Shown here: piece after piece, positions 38,901 to 53,900 of the stretch
How the letters are laid out: each line of letters begins with the position of its first letter
Position numbering within the stretch: position 1 is the first letter of the stretch
Origin: Leptidea sinapis
Taxonomy: Eukaryota > Arthropoda > Insecta > Lepidoptera > Pieridae
Assembly: GCF_905404315.1 (NCBI RefSeq)
Contig: NC_066311.1
Coordinates: 7,316,001 to 7,380,000, forward strand
Direction of reading: 5' to 3'
DNA length: 64,000 nucleotides
Position numbers and translations under genes: made by a program
The notes under the pieces: generated by a model
The model's database searches: none
Told to the model about the DNA's origin: nothing
Seen by the model: only the letters and a program-made list of their open reading frames with translations

Positions 38901-41900
38901 TGGGTGGTTCTAGAAATGCTGAATGATTTTGTTATTTTTATTTGACTTAAGCTTCCTTTAATGTGCTTCGAGAATTCTATGAAAAATGGTCCAGCACTTT
39001 CTATTGAGAGCTGAAGCTACCATTGCCAGAGGTAACAGTTAAACGAATTTTGGGGGAAGGATGCAGGTTAAATGCTAAATGGCGCTCATATAAAGATGTT
39101 CCTGGCGTTCTCTCTTTTCATTATTTTTTATATATCTTCTTAAGGTAGGTCTGCTGCGCCAATTTCTTAACAAAACACTTTTAGAATCAACATGTTTGCA
39201 AAACAGTCCGTCCGCTGCACCTATTTTTGTTTCATTTCAAAAAATGAGTTCCGACGAAGTGTATCCAGGTTTTTATATTTATTTTTATGATCTACCAATA
39301 TAACATCCCAAAGAAACGTTTTTTCTGTTATCAGTTGTATAAAAAAAAAGTATTTTCTTTATTCCACTCCCGTCACAAACAAACCAAATAGAATTATCGC
39401 TGCCTACGAATGATAGGAACGTCTTCATTCAGTGAACGCATAGTCATACGAATAGTCAGGAAAGCTTCCTAGGACCATAAAACGTCGAGATCTGATGAAA
39501 ACTCGATTTTTAAAAAACGGAGGAACACCAATATCGTCCCGATTTTTTTAAATTTTGATAAGATAAGATAAGATCATTTATTTGTAGTCATGGGTATACA
39601 TAGATGTTTCAAATCACAATAAAAGTTCTCCATTCCTTGCCCGCATGCTGTGGCGTACAAATAGTAATTAATAACAAGTCAAACAAATATATTTATACAC
39701 AATGACAGTTAATTGATGTACATATCAATAATTGAATATTTTGAAATAACATACAACAAGTGAAATTGGTAAAAAGAAATTAAATTAAGTAATATGATAT
39801 TTAAAAAATGTTAATTGAGTGTTGTATCTGAAAAGAAGTCTTTTATGGATTTTGTCACTAGCACATTAAATAGTTTCTTTTTAAAACACGTCAACTTAAG
39901 TTCTGTGATAGTTGTAGGTATCTTGTTAAATATTCTCGGCGCCATTTCAAGAACACTATTGTACATCGAAGCTGTGTTGCTGCCATGTAAACGTAATCTA
40001 TCCTTGCTTCTCAAAGTAATATTGTGGATTTGAGATGTTCTGACAAATGTATCAGGGTTAGTTTTTACAAATAATGCTATTTCATAGATATATAGTGAGG
40101 TCAAAGTAAGAATTTTAAGTTGGTAAAGAAGGGTTTACAACTATCCCTTATTTTAAGACTACACATTGACCTAATGCAGCTCTTTTGGGCTTTAAAAATT
40201 ATATTTTTTTCGCATGAGTTTCCCTAGAAAATTATGCCGTAACGTAAGTTGGATACAACAAATCCATGATACGCTGTCAGAACAGTTTGTCTATTAGCGA
40301 CTTTTGAAAGCTCATGAAGTGCGTACGAGATTTACTTATTTTCTTACTAAGTTCTATTGCATGTGCCTTCCAATTTAATTTGCTGTCAATGTTAAGTCCT
40401 AAAAATTTTGTTGTTTCAACCGGGAATTTAAAAAGTTATAGACAATCTTATTTTTTCCAGATAAATGCTGTTCGAAATTTAAGTAATACAATGGGTGAGG
40501 GGGTAAATTGGACTAAATTAATATCTGGCTTGAAGGATCTGTACATGAAGGTATCCAGTGATTACCCGTACGTATTTGAATTTCGGTCTTACGGTATGGA
40601 CGCACAAACACAAACTAAGGTGCAGGAAATGTTCGAAGACGCGAAATCGTACTGGTTCAGCCATAGCTTGAAAAGGATCTTATATCTGGGGTAAGTGATA
40701 GTAATTTGTACCTTCCATATCATCATCAGCTGGAAGACGTCCACTGCTGGACAAAAGCCCTCCCCCAAAGATCTTTTTTTTATGACAATAATGGACGAGA
40801 CTACCAGGACGTTAAGCTGATGGTAATTGATAAGCCCTGCCCATTGCAATGCAGTGCCGCTCAGGATTCTTGAAAAACCCAAACATTTTGAGCGGCACTA
40901 CATCTGCGCTGGTCACCTTGGGACATACGATGTTAAGTCTCATTTACCCAGTAATTTCACAAGCTACGGCACCTTTCTGACCGAAACACATTAATGTTTA
41001 TACATTACCGCTTCACGGTAGAATAGGCACCGTTGTGGTACCCATTATCTAGCCGGCATCTTGTGCAAAGGTGGTTGGACGCTCAGTTGGTTGTTGATCA
41101 CCAGTGCAAAAGTAACATTATTAAGGAACTATTAATTATATGCATGTCATTATCTTTAATTGGTACTATAATAAGATTATAAGCCTGTGTTTTAAGCAGA
41201 CATATATACATTAAAATTATTCCGAAAAGAACAATTTTTATACCTTGTAATTATGTAAACGAGGCCAAAAAATGATGTAGAAAATTTATCTGTTCGTCTG
41301 TGTCTTTGTAACGCAAATCCCTGTAGCACTGTCACAAATCATCTTATGACAATCTAAGATTTGGTGGTAGGAATTAGATTGAACAGGCCTTCCTTAATCC
41401 GTGACAGATATAAGCCAGCGCTATCACCCAAGAAGCGCCACGTAACTAAATGCTGCAATATTCTGTTACAAATATTAGAACCATAACTCTACTTTAGTTT
41501 AATTCCATAGACAATGTTGGTTCTCTCTAATCTGCCTACTGACAACTTAACCTCCTCTTTGTAGTAAGTTGTCAATCGGTTACTAACGTGTTTAACACAA
41601 ACGATCAGCAAGCCAGTCGAGCTACAACAGTCGCCTGGCATGGTTGCCTTCTAGTACCATATTCGTAGCTTAAGTGAAGTAATATGAGAAGTAATTGTAA
41701 ATTCTAATAAACCGCTTATTGTAAAGACGACGTTTTACTGGCTCGACCTTAAAAATTCTAAAAATAATTCTTCTAGATACTGGTAATGAACATTATTCGA
41801 ATAGTTGTTCCCCTCCCTAAAATATGGTCGAGGGAGGCAATGGCTGGTCCATGCGGCAAGCTCGTGAACAGCTACTTGTGGTGGCTGGATGATCCTCTCA

Positions 41901-44900
41901 CCTGCCTGCTTCATATTTTTTTCGTTTCTGTTTAACTTTAAGTTTTTATGTATAAGAGATAATTAAATTCTCGCATAATGCCTTTATTTTATTTACGGTA
42001 TGTGTGGATTGATGCATCAACTGTATTGTACTATATGTACTCAATAACTATAATTATGTTTTTACTTATTCATACATTTCTTGACTTACTCGTGTAAGGC
42101 ATTTAGTAATTGACGTTTGAGTATTTTTGTTGCATCACTTTGCACATTATATTGTTATTAAAATTATTTTTAAATTGTATTAAAATAAGAACTTGTTTTT
42201 AGAGTTTCTTGTTCGTTCTTCATTAAGGAAATCTTCCTTCCGAATGAGCTGTATGATAAAATGACAATTTCAAGTGTAATCCAATTTACCTTTAAATTCA
42301 ATCAAATCAAATTAAATAAAATATTATTGATTTGATTTGATTTGATGTGACCTGGATACATTTTTCTTCTTCTATTCTTGTATTGTTAAGGAGTTAAATG
42401 TTTCGTATTGACAAGATCTATATTATTTTAGTTTGAAGGTGAGTCTGCGAGTTCTGGACATAATGGACTACGAGGTCTTTGACATGAAATCGGATATTTG
42501 GCTGAAAATAAAGTATGCCCTGGCCATCTCAGCTGGACCCATGGATGCAGTTCATGACCTGATTATATTCGTTAATGGTAATCTAGTACTAAACCTTGTA
42601 GGTAATTAGAAGCTATTCCTTTTAGAGATTCCTTTCAGAACTTGATGATTGTCAAATAGATATTTATAACAGATTTCATGCTGGTTAACATTTCTTTCAG
42701 TTTTATTACATGTTGCGACAAAATTATAAAAATTATTATGAATGATTGCGAAACTGAACTGGCAGTAGGTAGGGCACATAGTTCGACGGACAGATGGCCG
42801 ATGGGGCACAAAAGTCCTCGAATGGCGACCACGTACCAGAAGACGCACTTTCGGCCCCCCACAAGATGGACCGACGATCTGGTCAAGATCGCCAGAATAC
42901 GTTGGATGAGGGCAGCGCAGGACCTATCGTATTGAGATCTTTGGGGGAGCCTTTGTCCAGCAGTGGACGTCTTCCGTCTGAAGATGATGATGAGGCAAAA
43001 TTATATGCAAGCTGATGTTTTTATTCCCGTAGCAATCTATTTTGTAGATGAAGACAAGCATGTTCTATTGCGGTCACCGTTGTAGGTACTTTATTTATTA
43101 CTAGCTGAGCCAACAGACTCTGTTCTGTTAATAGAAAAAAAAATATTCCTAATAGATAGACATAATTATGCCATCGCGGACTTTTCTGTAGACCTCTATA
43201 AGATACACAATTCTACCATACATTATTTTGTTATAATACCTCAAAAGGTTTAGACAGCGTTTTCGTTGAAAGCTACCAGACGGCATATTTTTTCCGATAC
43301 CTCCAACAAATACCGTTCATATATTCAAAACTATATTCAAAAACTTAACAAATTATATACTCAAACCTTCCTGGATAACTACGCTATCCATTGGTGGAAA
43401 CAGCATGAAAATCAGTGCTGTAGTTTTTGAGTTTATCGCGAACAGACAAACGCGGCGGAGGATTAGGTTTTTATGTAGTAATTCGAATAAAGCCACGACA
43501 AAATACTCTTTACAAATAATACGTCGGCATCCATTCAACAAAATCTACTGTTAGTGACTATTTATCCATGAATGAACTAATTTGTATGCATAGAGGTAGG
43601 CGCTTAAAAGTAAATCTTACCCAACATACCTAAATTGACTTTTTATTTCAGATGTGCTTAAGAATGATTTGCAGGAAACAGAGCTACCCACAAAAACAGC
43701 CTCAGCTCTTCACACTGTAATATTAGCAATGCCGGAACTTCTTTTAGAAACTTCTAGAATTATTGTGGATGATGCTTTAGAGGTAAAATATCATAAAATT
43801 CTTACTAAAGCTTTCTCAGGAGGATTAAATATAGTTACATAACGTTGTTAGCATTAAATTAAAACAACGGTTTTCACTAACTTCGTCTTCAATAATAAAA
43901 ATTTAATGTAAAAGTGTCAGTTTAAATATATTCTTATTAACTTTTTTTTAATTCAGCTTTATACCTATTATTATCTAACTAGGCATTAATGCTTTTTAAC
44001 AATAATTTTACATCACAATGTAAACAAATGACGATTTATGATTTAATACTAGAGTTAAACTATTAATATTATTATTATAGTTTTTATAATAAGTGTGTTG
44101 TTGTATTTGCGACGATATACTTTGTATATATTTTTGTAACTCCTACGGGCGTTGCGGTGCAAACATGAATTGCAGATTTTTATCCTACTTCTTGACACTT
44201 ATCGTTATATTTTGGACAATTCACACTGTATCTTTATAAATATGTAGCCTGTGTGTTATTCTGATGTGTAAGCTATATTATTATAAAGTTACATTAAAAT
44301 CCATTCAGTAGTTTTTTCGTGAAGAAGTAACAAACATACACACACTCTCAAACTTTCACATTTGTAATATCAAATTAGGATTTTGTAATATTTTACCTCT
44401 ATATATTACCAATAAATAAATAACTTGTTAAATTTTGCAACTTCCTATTTGTTTGAATTTTTGTTACCTACTTTCTCATAAAACATAGTAATCACATACT
44501 TAAATATATTAACCAGGTCGAGCCATTAGTAACGATTTTGAACTCTGACAAGCCTTGGCCTTGCTACAAAAGTCTGACAGATATTCTGCAGTTCGGATCC
44601 AAGACCAAGGGATCAGTGAAGACATTGGAGCTGCTGTTGTGCTTTGATGAACCGTTGCAGGAGGAGTGGAAGGCATATGTCCAGAAGAAGAACGTTACTC
44701 TGTTTGTATGTTAACATTAAATCTTCTATAAAGGCTAATTGAAACAGTCCAGTCCTTCCTACATTCTAAGGAATCATTAAGAGAAAAATTTAAAGAAATA
44801 CATTATCTTATTTTAAGAAGTTTATCTCGAGTTTAACATTGTACACCCATCCATAATGTAAACGACTATCTTATGAATTTTGGATCAGGTCACGTGTCCT

Positions 44901-47900
44901 GACGCGAGTTTAATATTATATACCCATGCCAAGAAAACTGCTCCTCGCCGCTGCAGAAGTTTTCACATCAATTATTGTATGATATTGTATAATATAGCAT
45001 TGTAAGAAATATTTAAAAAAAAATCCGCTGATTTTCTTGTGGCCGTTTTTCTAAAGTCTGAGGCATACTATTTTGAATGGGTAATGGTTTTTAACTCTCA
45101 TTAAGAGATTTTGAATCCTATTTAGGATCAATATATTCGAATTTGTCAGCTTGTAAAGATTGCAAGTAATAGTTGGTTATCGACTGGAGCGGCCACCGTT
45201 AAAACAGTTATTGACTGATTATTGACTTATTGACTGAAAAAATATATATTATTGAATATTAAAGAACGAAACGCTCTATATACAGTACCTTTTTAGGGAT
45301 CCGTAAGAGAAAAGTGACCCATGGGAATCTTGTTAAGACTCTGCTTTCGATCTGTCTGTTTGTCACCGGGCTTTATCTCATAAACCGTAATACCTAGACA
45401 TAAATATTGACAGTGTGAATAATTATATATTACTTATTTAGGATTATAATATATTAGTATTTATTTGGCTTTAGCCGGTGGCGGCCATATTTGTTTAGCA
45501 TACAACGGGAACATTATTTTGTAAAATTTAGGTTTTAGAATAAAAAAAATATTTTTTTGTAAGAAATCATAACATCATATTATATATAAAGAATATATAA
45601 GGTGCATTACCTTGTAATAAGAGTGGTAGAATTATAACCGTTGATTAAAGCTCTATCAACTTCAATTTATAAAAACTGGTTAGGTTAGCTTTAGAACAGT
45701 TACCCCAACGCACGAGCGTAGCGTGCCGCAGCAGCGGCAGGTGAGTGCCAGATCCGAATTTTAGGCGTTTCACTTTCTTTCTCCGGAACGGAAAGGTTAA
45801 TTTTAAAATTGCATAATGGTCGAATGATATGCACTTTTTGGGACCTCAGATAAAATCGTTTTAATCTATACACTCAAAACATTTCAGAAAACGGCAAAGT
45901 GGAACTCAACATCTTACGAACCTCATGTGATACTCAAGTTCTCGTCAGCATTTGACGGATCTCTGGAATCGATTGACGCACTGAAGGAGATATCTAAGAA
46001 CATTAACAAAAGTATTGACAGCGAAACTATGAGTGTAAACGAAGCATGGAACAAGTTTGTTGACGCTTTCAATGTGGACAATAAAGAGATTCTTATTAGG
46101 TACGTACACATGACATAGACTGTTTTTTATGACAATAAGGAACGCGACGAGTAGGACGTTCGGTTGATGGTAATTGATACGCCCTGCCCATTACGATACG
46201 GTACCGCTCAGGATTCTTGAAAAACCCAAAAAATCTGAGCGGCTAGTGCCGTTGTAGTCAATTGCGCTCGTCGCTTTGAGACATATGATGTTAAGTCTGA
46301 TCTCTAGCTACGGCGCCCTTCAGTCCGAAACACAGTAATATTTACATATAACTGCGTCACGGCAAAAAATTGGCGCCATTGTGGTACCGATAATCTAGAC
46401 GGCATCCTGTGCAATGGAGCCACTGGTAAATTTCTTATTATTATTTTATTTATTTCCAGAAAGTTTTTGATGAAGGTTGACAAGGTCATTAACTCAGTCA
46501 ACATTTCCGTGCCGCATACCTCACTGCACGCCGTGTGGCAGGAGTATTTGAACTGCTCCGATGTGGAAGTAGATGAGGCCTGCAGGTGGTCAGGTCGGGC
46601 AGCTGGTGTCTACTCAATGCAATTTATCTCCCTTGCCTTGGGGAACGTATCGCACGACATTTTGACCTACTTTAAAGAAGTTACCGGTAAGAGAATTTAT
46701 CTTGATCGAATCTCCTATATCTATAATGAAAATGGTCTTTGTTTGAGGCTCTTTCACACATAAACCACTGATCGTATCGACATGAAACTACCACCATTCG
46801 ATGCGAAATTTAATCTTATTTTTGAATTCCAACGTTCATTCCCTTTAAAATTAGCACAGCGAAGCGGGCGGGAACGGCTAGTATATAAATAAATATTTTC
46901 ATCATATTGGATATTCAAAGGTCATGACGCCGTCCACACCCGTCACAACTGACTTCTGAATCCATCTTTATAAAAATAAATATAGACTTTGCAATGTTAA
47001 AGTAACGTATCCCGTTATATTATGGTGCTAAAGATGAAATACCTATATTTAAGGCCAGCCAACGGCCTTGAGGAATCGAGCGGAGCTAGGTTATCTCCCT
47101 CGCACAATATCGTCATTGTTTTAATTCATAATTAGAAGCATTTTTAATTTATTACAAACATAATACAATTTTCTATTCAATATTAACAAAACTATGTCAT
47201 GTTAAAATGTATGGGTAAACAGTAATTAATTTTTCATACAATTTTTATCTAGAATCTATGATTATTGGCTCCAACTGTAACAGTTTTAACAGGGTATGTA
47301 TGTATTTCCTTCTCATACTCTGTAGACATATAAATATTTTTGTAAAAATAAAAGCTTTATATAAAACGATAAGAAATGGTTTCAAATATGCGCTAATTTG
47401 GCGATTATATTGGGATAGCGGCCCTATTGGAAAAAATATTTTGAACTGTACAGAGCTGTTACAACCACGTTCCTATTTACAAAACTTTTGACAAACAGTA
47501 TTTTTTTTATACTCATTTAAAATAATTCCCAACCCTGAATTTATTCGAAAAATAACAGCATAGTCACGCGGTACTAATCAGTATGTATTTATTAACATAT
47601 TTTGGTCGATTTTGCAAGTGAAGTATCATCAATAGAATTGCTCTAGAATTTGCAATACTTAACGGGTATTTTCATTGATTAATAAAACTCAGTGCCAGAT
47701 AATAATAACAGTATTCGAATTTTATAGATGAGAACACCACAATGCTACAGATAGCTGGGTTTACAAAAGACACAGCTCTTTACATGTTATATGAGAAGAT
47801 GCCGGACTTTATCGCTGTGTTGGTCAACTCTTATTGGGACTTAGACTTTATGACACAGGTAATGAAAACTATTTTAGTTTAATTATATTTTGTGAATTTA

Positions 47901-50900
47901 TTTTTGAAAAAATTTTTTTTTGAAAGTAATCATAAGATCATATTATAACGTGTCCACTATAATAAAAATAATACAAAGAATTCAATTGCAATATTTTTAT
48001 TTTGACGCGTTGACGTTACGCGTTGTTAATAGTACTCAATTTAGTTTAAATATATGATTGAAAATTATGCAGACACTAGAAACAACATAAGGTATCGTTT
48101 GGGCTTACCTTAAGTTTTATGGTACCTATAATTTAATTTCTACCATTATTGATTAAATTTCCTTAATATTTAAAAACTCTTTTCTTCTTCCCTCAACTTC
48201 TTTCAGGTTAGGAGAGCATCACAAACAGTTTTTTGGGACTGTGAAGCGGTAGTTATGGCACTGAAGCCAGCTCCTGGCAGTCCAATTACCAGCTCCATAA
48301 TACGACGTATATATCCTCTGGTCTGCCCTACTTTTTTCTACTGGATCGGGATGCCGAGGGGTGATAATAAATTTATGGACATCATAGCAAAACCAGTAAG
48401 TGTTTATGTGCCACTTATGTGTTAATGGTGCTGTTTTTTCATGTTTTAACCAATTGTGCGGCGCAAAGAATCATTGGGAGCAAAATATAAAGAAATAAAC
48501 ATCTTGACTGTTGGTTTTTCTTCTATATTCTTGATAATGCTATATATATAATGTTAACACCAGGAACTGACCTAAACTTATAATGCCTAATACTTTGCTA
48601 AGTCGTGACGACTTTTGTGGGGCGATGTATATGCTTTTACAACAAGATCCCAGAAAATGTTCAAAACAAAAGTATTACGAAATTCAAAAAAATTGTTTAA
48701 AACGTTTGTGTGGTAAAGGTTACTTTAACATAAATGATTTTCTTAATGATACCATAGATTGGACATTGAGCGACCGCCCACAGGCTATTAAATAATAAAT
48801 TTTATTGAACAAAATAGAAGCCCGCTGGGTTTATTGCGCCCGTTTTTCTTAAGTCTGAGGCATACCTGTTAGAATGGGTGGGTTTTTGACATTCAATAAC
48901 TGATATTATATCCTATTTTGAATTAAAATATTTGAATTTGAAAGAAGGTAGTACGTTATAATATAATGTTCCTAACGCATGGGCATTATTAATAAGGAAT
49001 TATTAATTTGCCACTGTCATTAATCGTATTTAAGTGTCAGGTTTTTATTTTTACTGTTATATACATATTTTGTACTGTGATTTTTAATTATTTTCTGTTG
49101 AAATCCATTACAGCATTAAATTTGCACTTAAGTACCAACAAAAAAAAAATAACAACTTTTATATTATTTTACAGCAATATCTCTACTTTACATTAAATGT
49201 CACTGATTTCACAAGCAAATATAATGAAGCCTACACAAATGTCAATGATTTATATAATCTTGTGAGAAATCTAACAAACAATCCCATAAAAGTTGATTTA
49301 AGCATAGACAACCTTAAGACAAGACTTGGCACGGCCGTAAACTCTGTACTATCGTTTAAAATAAGCGAAAAGGATCCATCCTACATATTATTTAATAATA
49401 TCATGAACAAACAAACTATATCTACAGTATATTTAACAAGAACAGTCGTAATTATTAATAAGATGTTAGATTTATTCAACACCATAAACATTAGCGAAGT
49501 AATAAGTAATGTTTCTGAAGAAGATGCCAAGAAAATTGAGAGCGATTTAAATTCTATTAAACGAATGTTTACAAGAAGACCTACAGAAGTCATTGGAATC
49601 CATTTTGATGTTATTACCGATGTTTTATGGACGAATAGAAACGATTACAAAATAACAAATGGCTTGGAAGTAATGTGTGATAGTGTTGTTAGTAATGATA
49701 CAAGTAAAGTTATACTGGGCGAAAGTCAAAGAATGAAATCTATAATTTGCTCGAAGCAGTACAAGATATTATATAACGCAGTGCAGCATGTCTTAGATAA
49801 TGATTATGAAGCGATAAGAAATAGCTTACTTCATTCTGTGAAGATTCTACAGACAAATAATACTGAGGACGTTGCAAACGTTTTCAGTTACATCAATGAA
49901 AGGTAATTTTTTTATCAAATTTCACTTTTAATTATTTTAAAAGTAGGCAATTTTCGCCTTTTATTCTTGCTTTGTAAGCTGGAACGATGCTTCGATTTTT
50001 GTATTCTTCGTGATGCAATATAACCAAAACAGAGGTGAATGTTTTCTTTCCTAAACTAAAATGTCACAAACTATTGACAATTATATTTTTCCAGAGCACC
50101 CCTTGTTGAGTCACTGAAAACTTCAATATCTTACGCATACGACCTCAGTATACCAATATATCTCAGGTATTTACACAGTACTCTGCAGCACTACGGTATA
50201 GTTGTCGAATTTCTTGCTGGCAATGATTGGTGGACTGAACTGCGAAGTCTGTACAGTGGATATTATTCAAAACAGTTTTTGAATAGTGTAGAAAGTGTTT
50301 TCGAAATTTCTGAAGATATAATTACCAACGTAGATAAGCTACATGTAAGTAAAACTAAAACTGTTATTTTTTCTATAAGGATATTGATATCAGTCTGTAA
50401 AATAGAAAAGGTTAGTTTTAAGCCAGTTTGGAAACTAAATTGGAAATTAAATTATTGAATAATGTAAAATTGACATTTGAATTAGGCAAAATTCGGATAG
50501 AGATGAGAGATAAGAGTAATAGATACTGTCCATCGATAGTATTTGTGTTATAGCATTTGTGTAGATAGCATTTGTGTTATCAATTTCAAAGCTTAAGTAT
50601 TCAAAGCCATTATAAAGAGCTGACTTCATAGTTTTACGTATCCCCATTGCATCAAAAAGTGATAATTGGGTAAGGAGCTAATTCATATGCGAAGAATTTT
50701 TCAAGTTCCTCTTTAAAAGTCTTAGTAATGCTCAAACTAGCCGATACTTTCTTATTTTCATTTTGAACATCCGATTACGTATAAAGGCTACAAAGTGCAT
50801 ATTATGTGGGATATGAATTTTTAAAACCGCAATATCTCACGAATTATGAGTCGTACGAAAAAAAGTAGACACAACGGTATAACTTTTGTCTGACGTATTT

Positions 50901-53900
50901 TGACGATAAAACTTACCGTTTTTGAGAAAAACGGAGAAAACGTTAATTTTGTATCTTTGATCTTCAATCAATTTTATGCAGATCATAGAAGATTTTTAAC
51001 ATTTCATTTATAATGGCGTATTTAATTCCACCTTCGCATGACACGCCACAAGTTACGATATCATCCCCACTATCTGGTTTTGTGGGGGTGCTCCACAGTG
51101 CGGTTTTCAAGGAGCTTTCTCCCTCGTACTACAAAGCTGTGGAATGAGCTTCCTTGTGCGTACATCTTCCTTAAAGGCCGGCAACGCTCTTGTGGTTCCT
51201 CTGGTGTTGCAAGAGAATGTGGGCGGCGGTGAGCACTTAACACCAGGTGACCCGTACGCTCATTTGTCCTCCTATTCCATAAGAAAAAAAAATGTCTCAA
51301 CCAATTTTTAGCTTTATGCGAAATTTGAGGTATTTTTAGTGGAATATGAACATTTGTGTCAAAGAGACCACCTTAATAAATCCTAATAAATATAGTTATA
51401 ATAAAAGATAATTCAAATACATCATAATCTACTCTGCACTTTCAAAAAAAAAATTCAATTGAGCTTAGTTTACTTACAACTTAGACAAATACATTGGCTA
51501 AGATACAAGATCTAAAATACAATGTGCTATTGATGACAGAACAAAAAAATGTTCTACAGTATTCTAGAACGTATCAATATCTACAAAAAAGTCCGCGATA
51601 CCATATGTTCAACTACTGTAGTTATGCCACTAAAAATATTTTTCAACATCATCATCATTCCAGCCGGAAGCCGATGGATTCCAGCTGGACAAATGCCTCC
51701 CCCAAAGATTTATTCATATTTTTTTGGACGTTTTATATTAAAACTACAAGGTTGAAATTGAATATAACAATAAGTTAAATGAAATTTTTCAGATTGTACG
51801 TCTTATACATGATATAAGTGAAAATAACAGCGAAATACTATGTCAAACCAACGTATCTCTCTCGGACTACCTGCCTGACTCACGTGGACACCTGTCACGT
51901 CTGCAACGACAGCTTTGCAGCCATAACACCACGGAATTGTTTAGAGAAATACCACCATTGCAGTTCGCTTCTCAGGTAACTTGCCTAGTTCCCTAGCTTG
52001 TTTCTGATCGATTACAGTATGTAAACTCAAAAGAGTCTGCTTGTCGCAATAAAAGTGTATGGCAAAACTATTTAATCGTCAAGTTCTTCTTCATTACTGT
52101 ATTTTGGTCTGAAGGGCGCCGTAGCTTGTGAAATTACTGGGCAAATGAGACTTAAAATCTTATGTCTCAAGGTGACGAATGCAATTTGTAGTGCTACTCA
52201 GATTATATGGGTTTGTTCTGCATTGTAATGGGCAAGGCGTATCAATTACCATCAGCTAAACGTCCTGCTCGTGTCGTCCCTAATTATCATAAAAATATTT
52301 ATACTCAAATAGAATCACAAAATTACGCAAAGGTTCCATACTTAATAATCAATAATTCATAAAATATGTAATAATCATCATTATAAGTTTTATTTCGTTA
52401 ATTTTAATGTATATTTTTAACTTGATTCCTTGTAATGAATAGGCTAAGTACTCATAAAAATTTGTAAATTTAAGCTTTATAATTTCTATACTTTCGTAAA
52501 CAACACACCTATTAATTTAAAAAATGCACTGTCTTAATTCTCAGGAATACGAAACATCTTTAAAACTTAAACCAGATATAGATTACCCAGATCTGTATTT
52601 AGACTTGGCGAATACAGAATCTAAATTGTCTTCAATAACGCATGGACCGCAAACTCCACAACTACCTCATTGGATCACTGAAGCCAAAATTTCAAAGCTA
52701 AAGGCCCTTTTAATTGGCTTACTGTCCAAAGAGACATTGACTAAAATATCATTTGGAATGATGAGTAACATTGTCGATGCCAGCACCTTGTATTTAAATA
52801 CTACGTGAGTATTAACTATTTTCTATCAGTAACCGTTTTATATTTGTTTATTTGATAGTCTTTGTATGTAAATTTTATGGCACGATCCATGGTTTATGTA
52901 TCATTCGGATCGGAATTGTCCATACTGCGCTGCACATAACTCAATGCTCAAACATTTTAAGCTTCGGTCACTCGAAAATAGACGAAATATAATAGATAAC
53001 ATGACTAAAATTTGAAAACAAAATTTTATAAACGATGCGAACGATTCAAATTTTATCTGTGTATTAATCCTAGAAGTGAGGATTATCACTTTAAAAACAT
53101 AACAAATTGTTTAGATTTACAAGAGCGACATCTCAAGTCAATTACCTAATATGCAAATATTGAGGTTGAGCAAGTTATCAGTTATTAAGCCACAACCTGA
53201 GAGTTGAACAAAGCATACAAGATTTTATGACAATAGGTCACTCGAACGGTTAGCTCAGTTGGCAGAGCACTGGCACTGAAAGCCAGAGGTTGAGGTCGTC
53301 GAAGGTTTGAGTCCCACACCGTTCTGAAAATTATGTTTTCATATTTTATTTGTGTATTAATCCTAGAAGTGAGGGTTATCACTTTAAAAACATAACAAAT
53401 TGTTTAGATAACAAAATAATTACTGGAAAATTAGAAGGTCCACAGTTCGTAGTAAAAATTAATCTGTATGTACCTCATTTCCTTCCAAGATATCCCATAG
53501 ATAACTCTTTTTATCTATCAGACAGTAGAACGAACGGTTTAAATTCGCCCCTCAATAAAATTGAACGATCGTATAATCGTATAAGATATCGATATCTTCC
53601 GATAAAATAAAGGGTCGAAGTTTGTAAGTGACCTAAAAAATTATGTAATAAACTAGCATAATGATTTTATATTTAATATTCAATATTTTTGAAGTGAAAC
53701 TTCGTTAGAATCTGTGTGACTTGGAATGTGATGAAACGAAAAAGCGAGATGATAGAGATACAAACAGGTAAATGTATAGGATTCAGCGAGCGAATGAGAT
53801 AGGAAGCATTAGGTCCTAGCCACGGGAAAGTCGCCATAGCGAATATTTGCTCGGTAAGAACGGCGTAGCGTTTAGTGACTAGAATAAATGTCATAGAGAT

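Noticed and set aside
45670..45690. Telomere-like TTAGG repeat
   Set aside because: Only two units ('ggttaggttag'), within chance in this composition.
48583..48795. Additional ABCA exon or small gene
   Set aside because: Its product matches the tail of a non-LTR reverse transcriptase (KYYEIQKNCLKRLCGKGYF) and is followed by the family-F 3' UTR; exons 21 and 22 already join in phase without it.
53240..53325. tRNA gene on the plus strand
   Set aside because: Extra bases between the anticodon stem and the T arm, and a poor T arm; it is part of a repeated unit.
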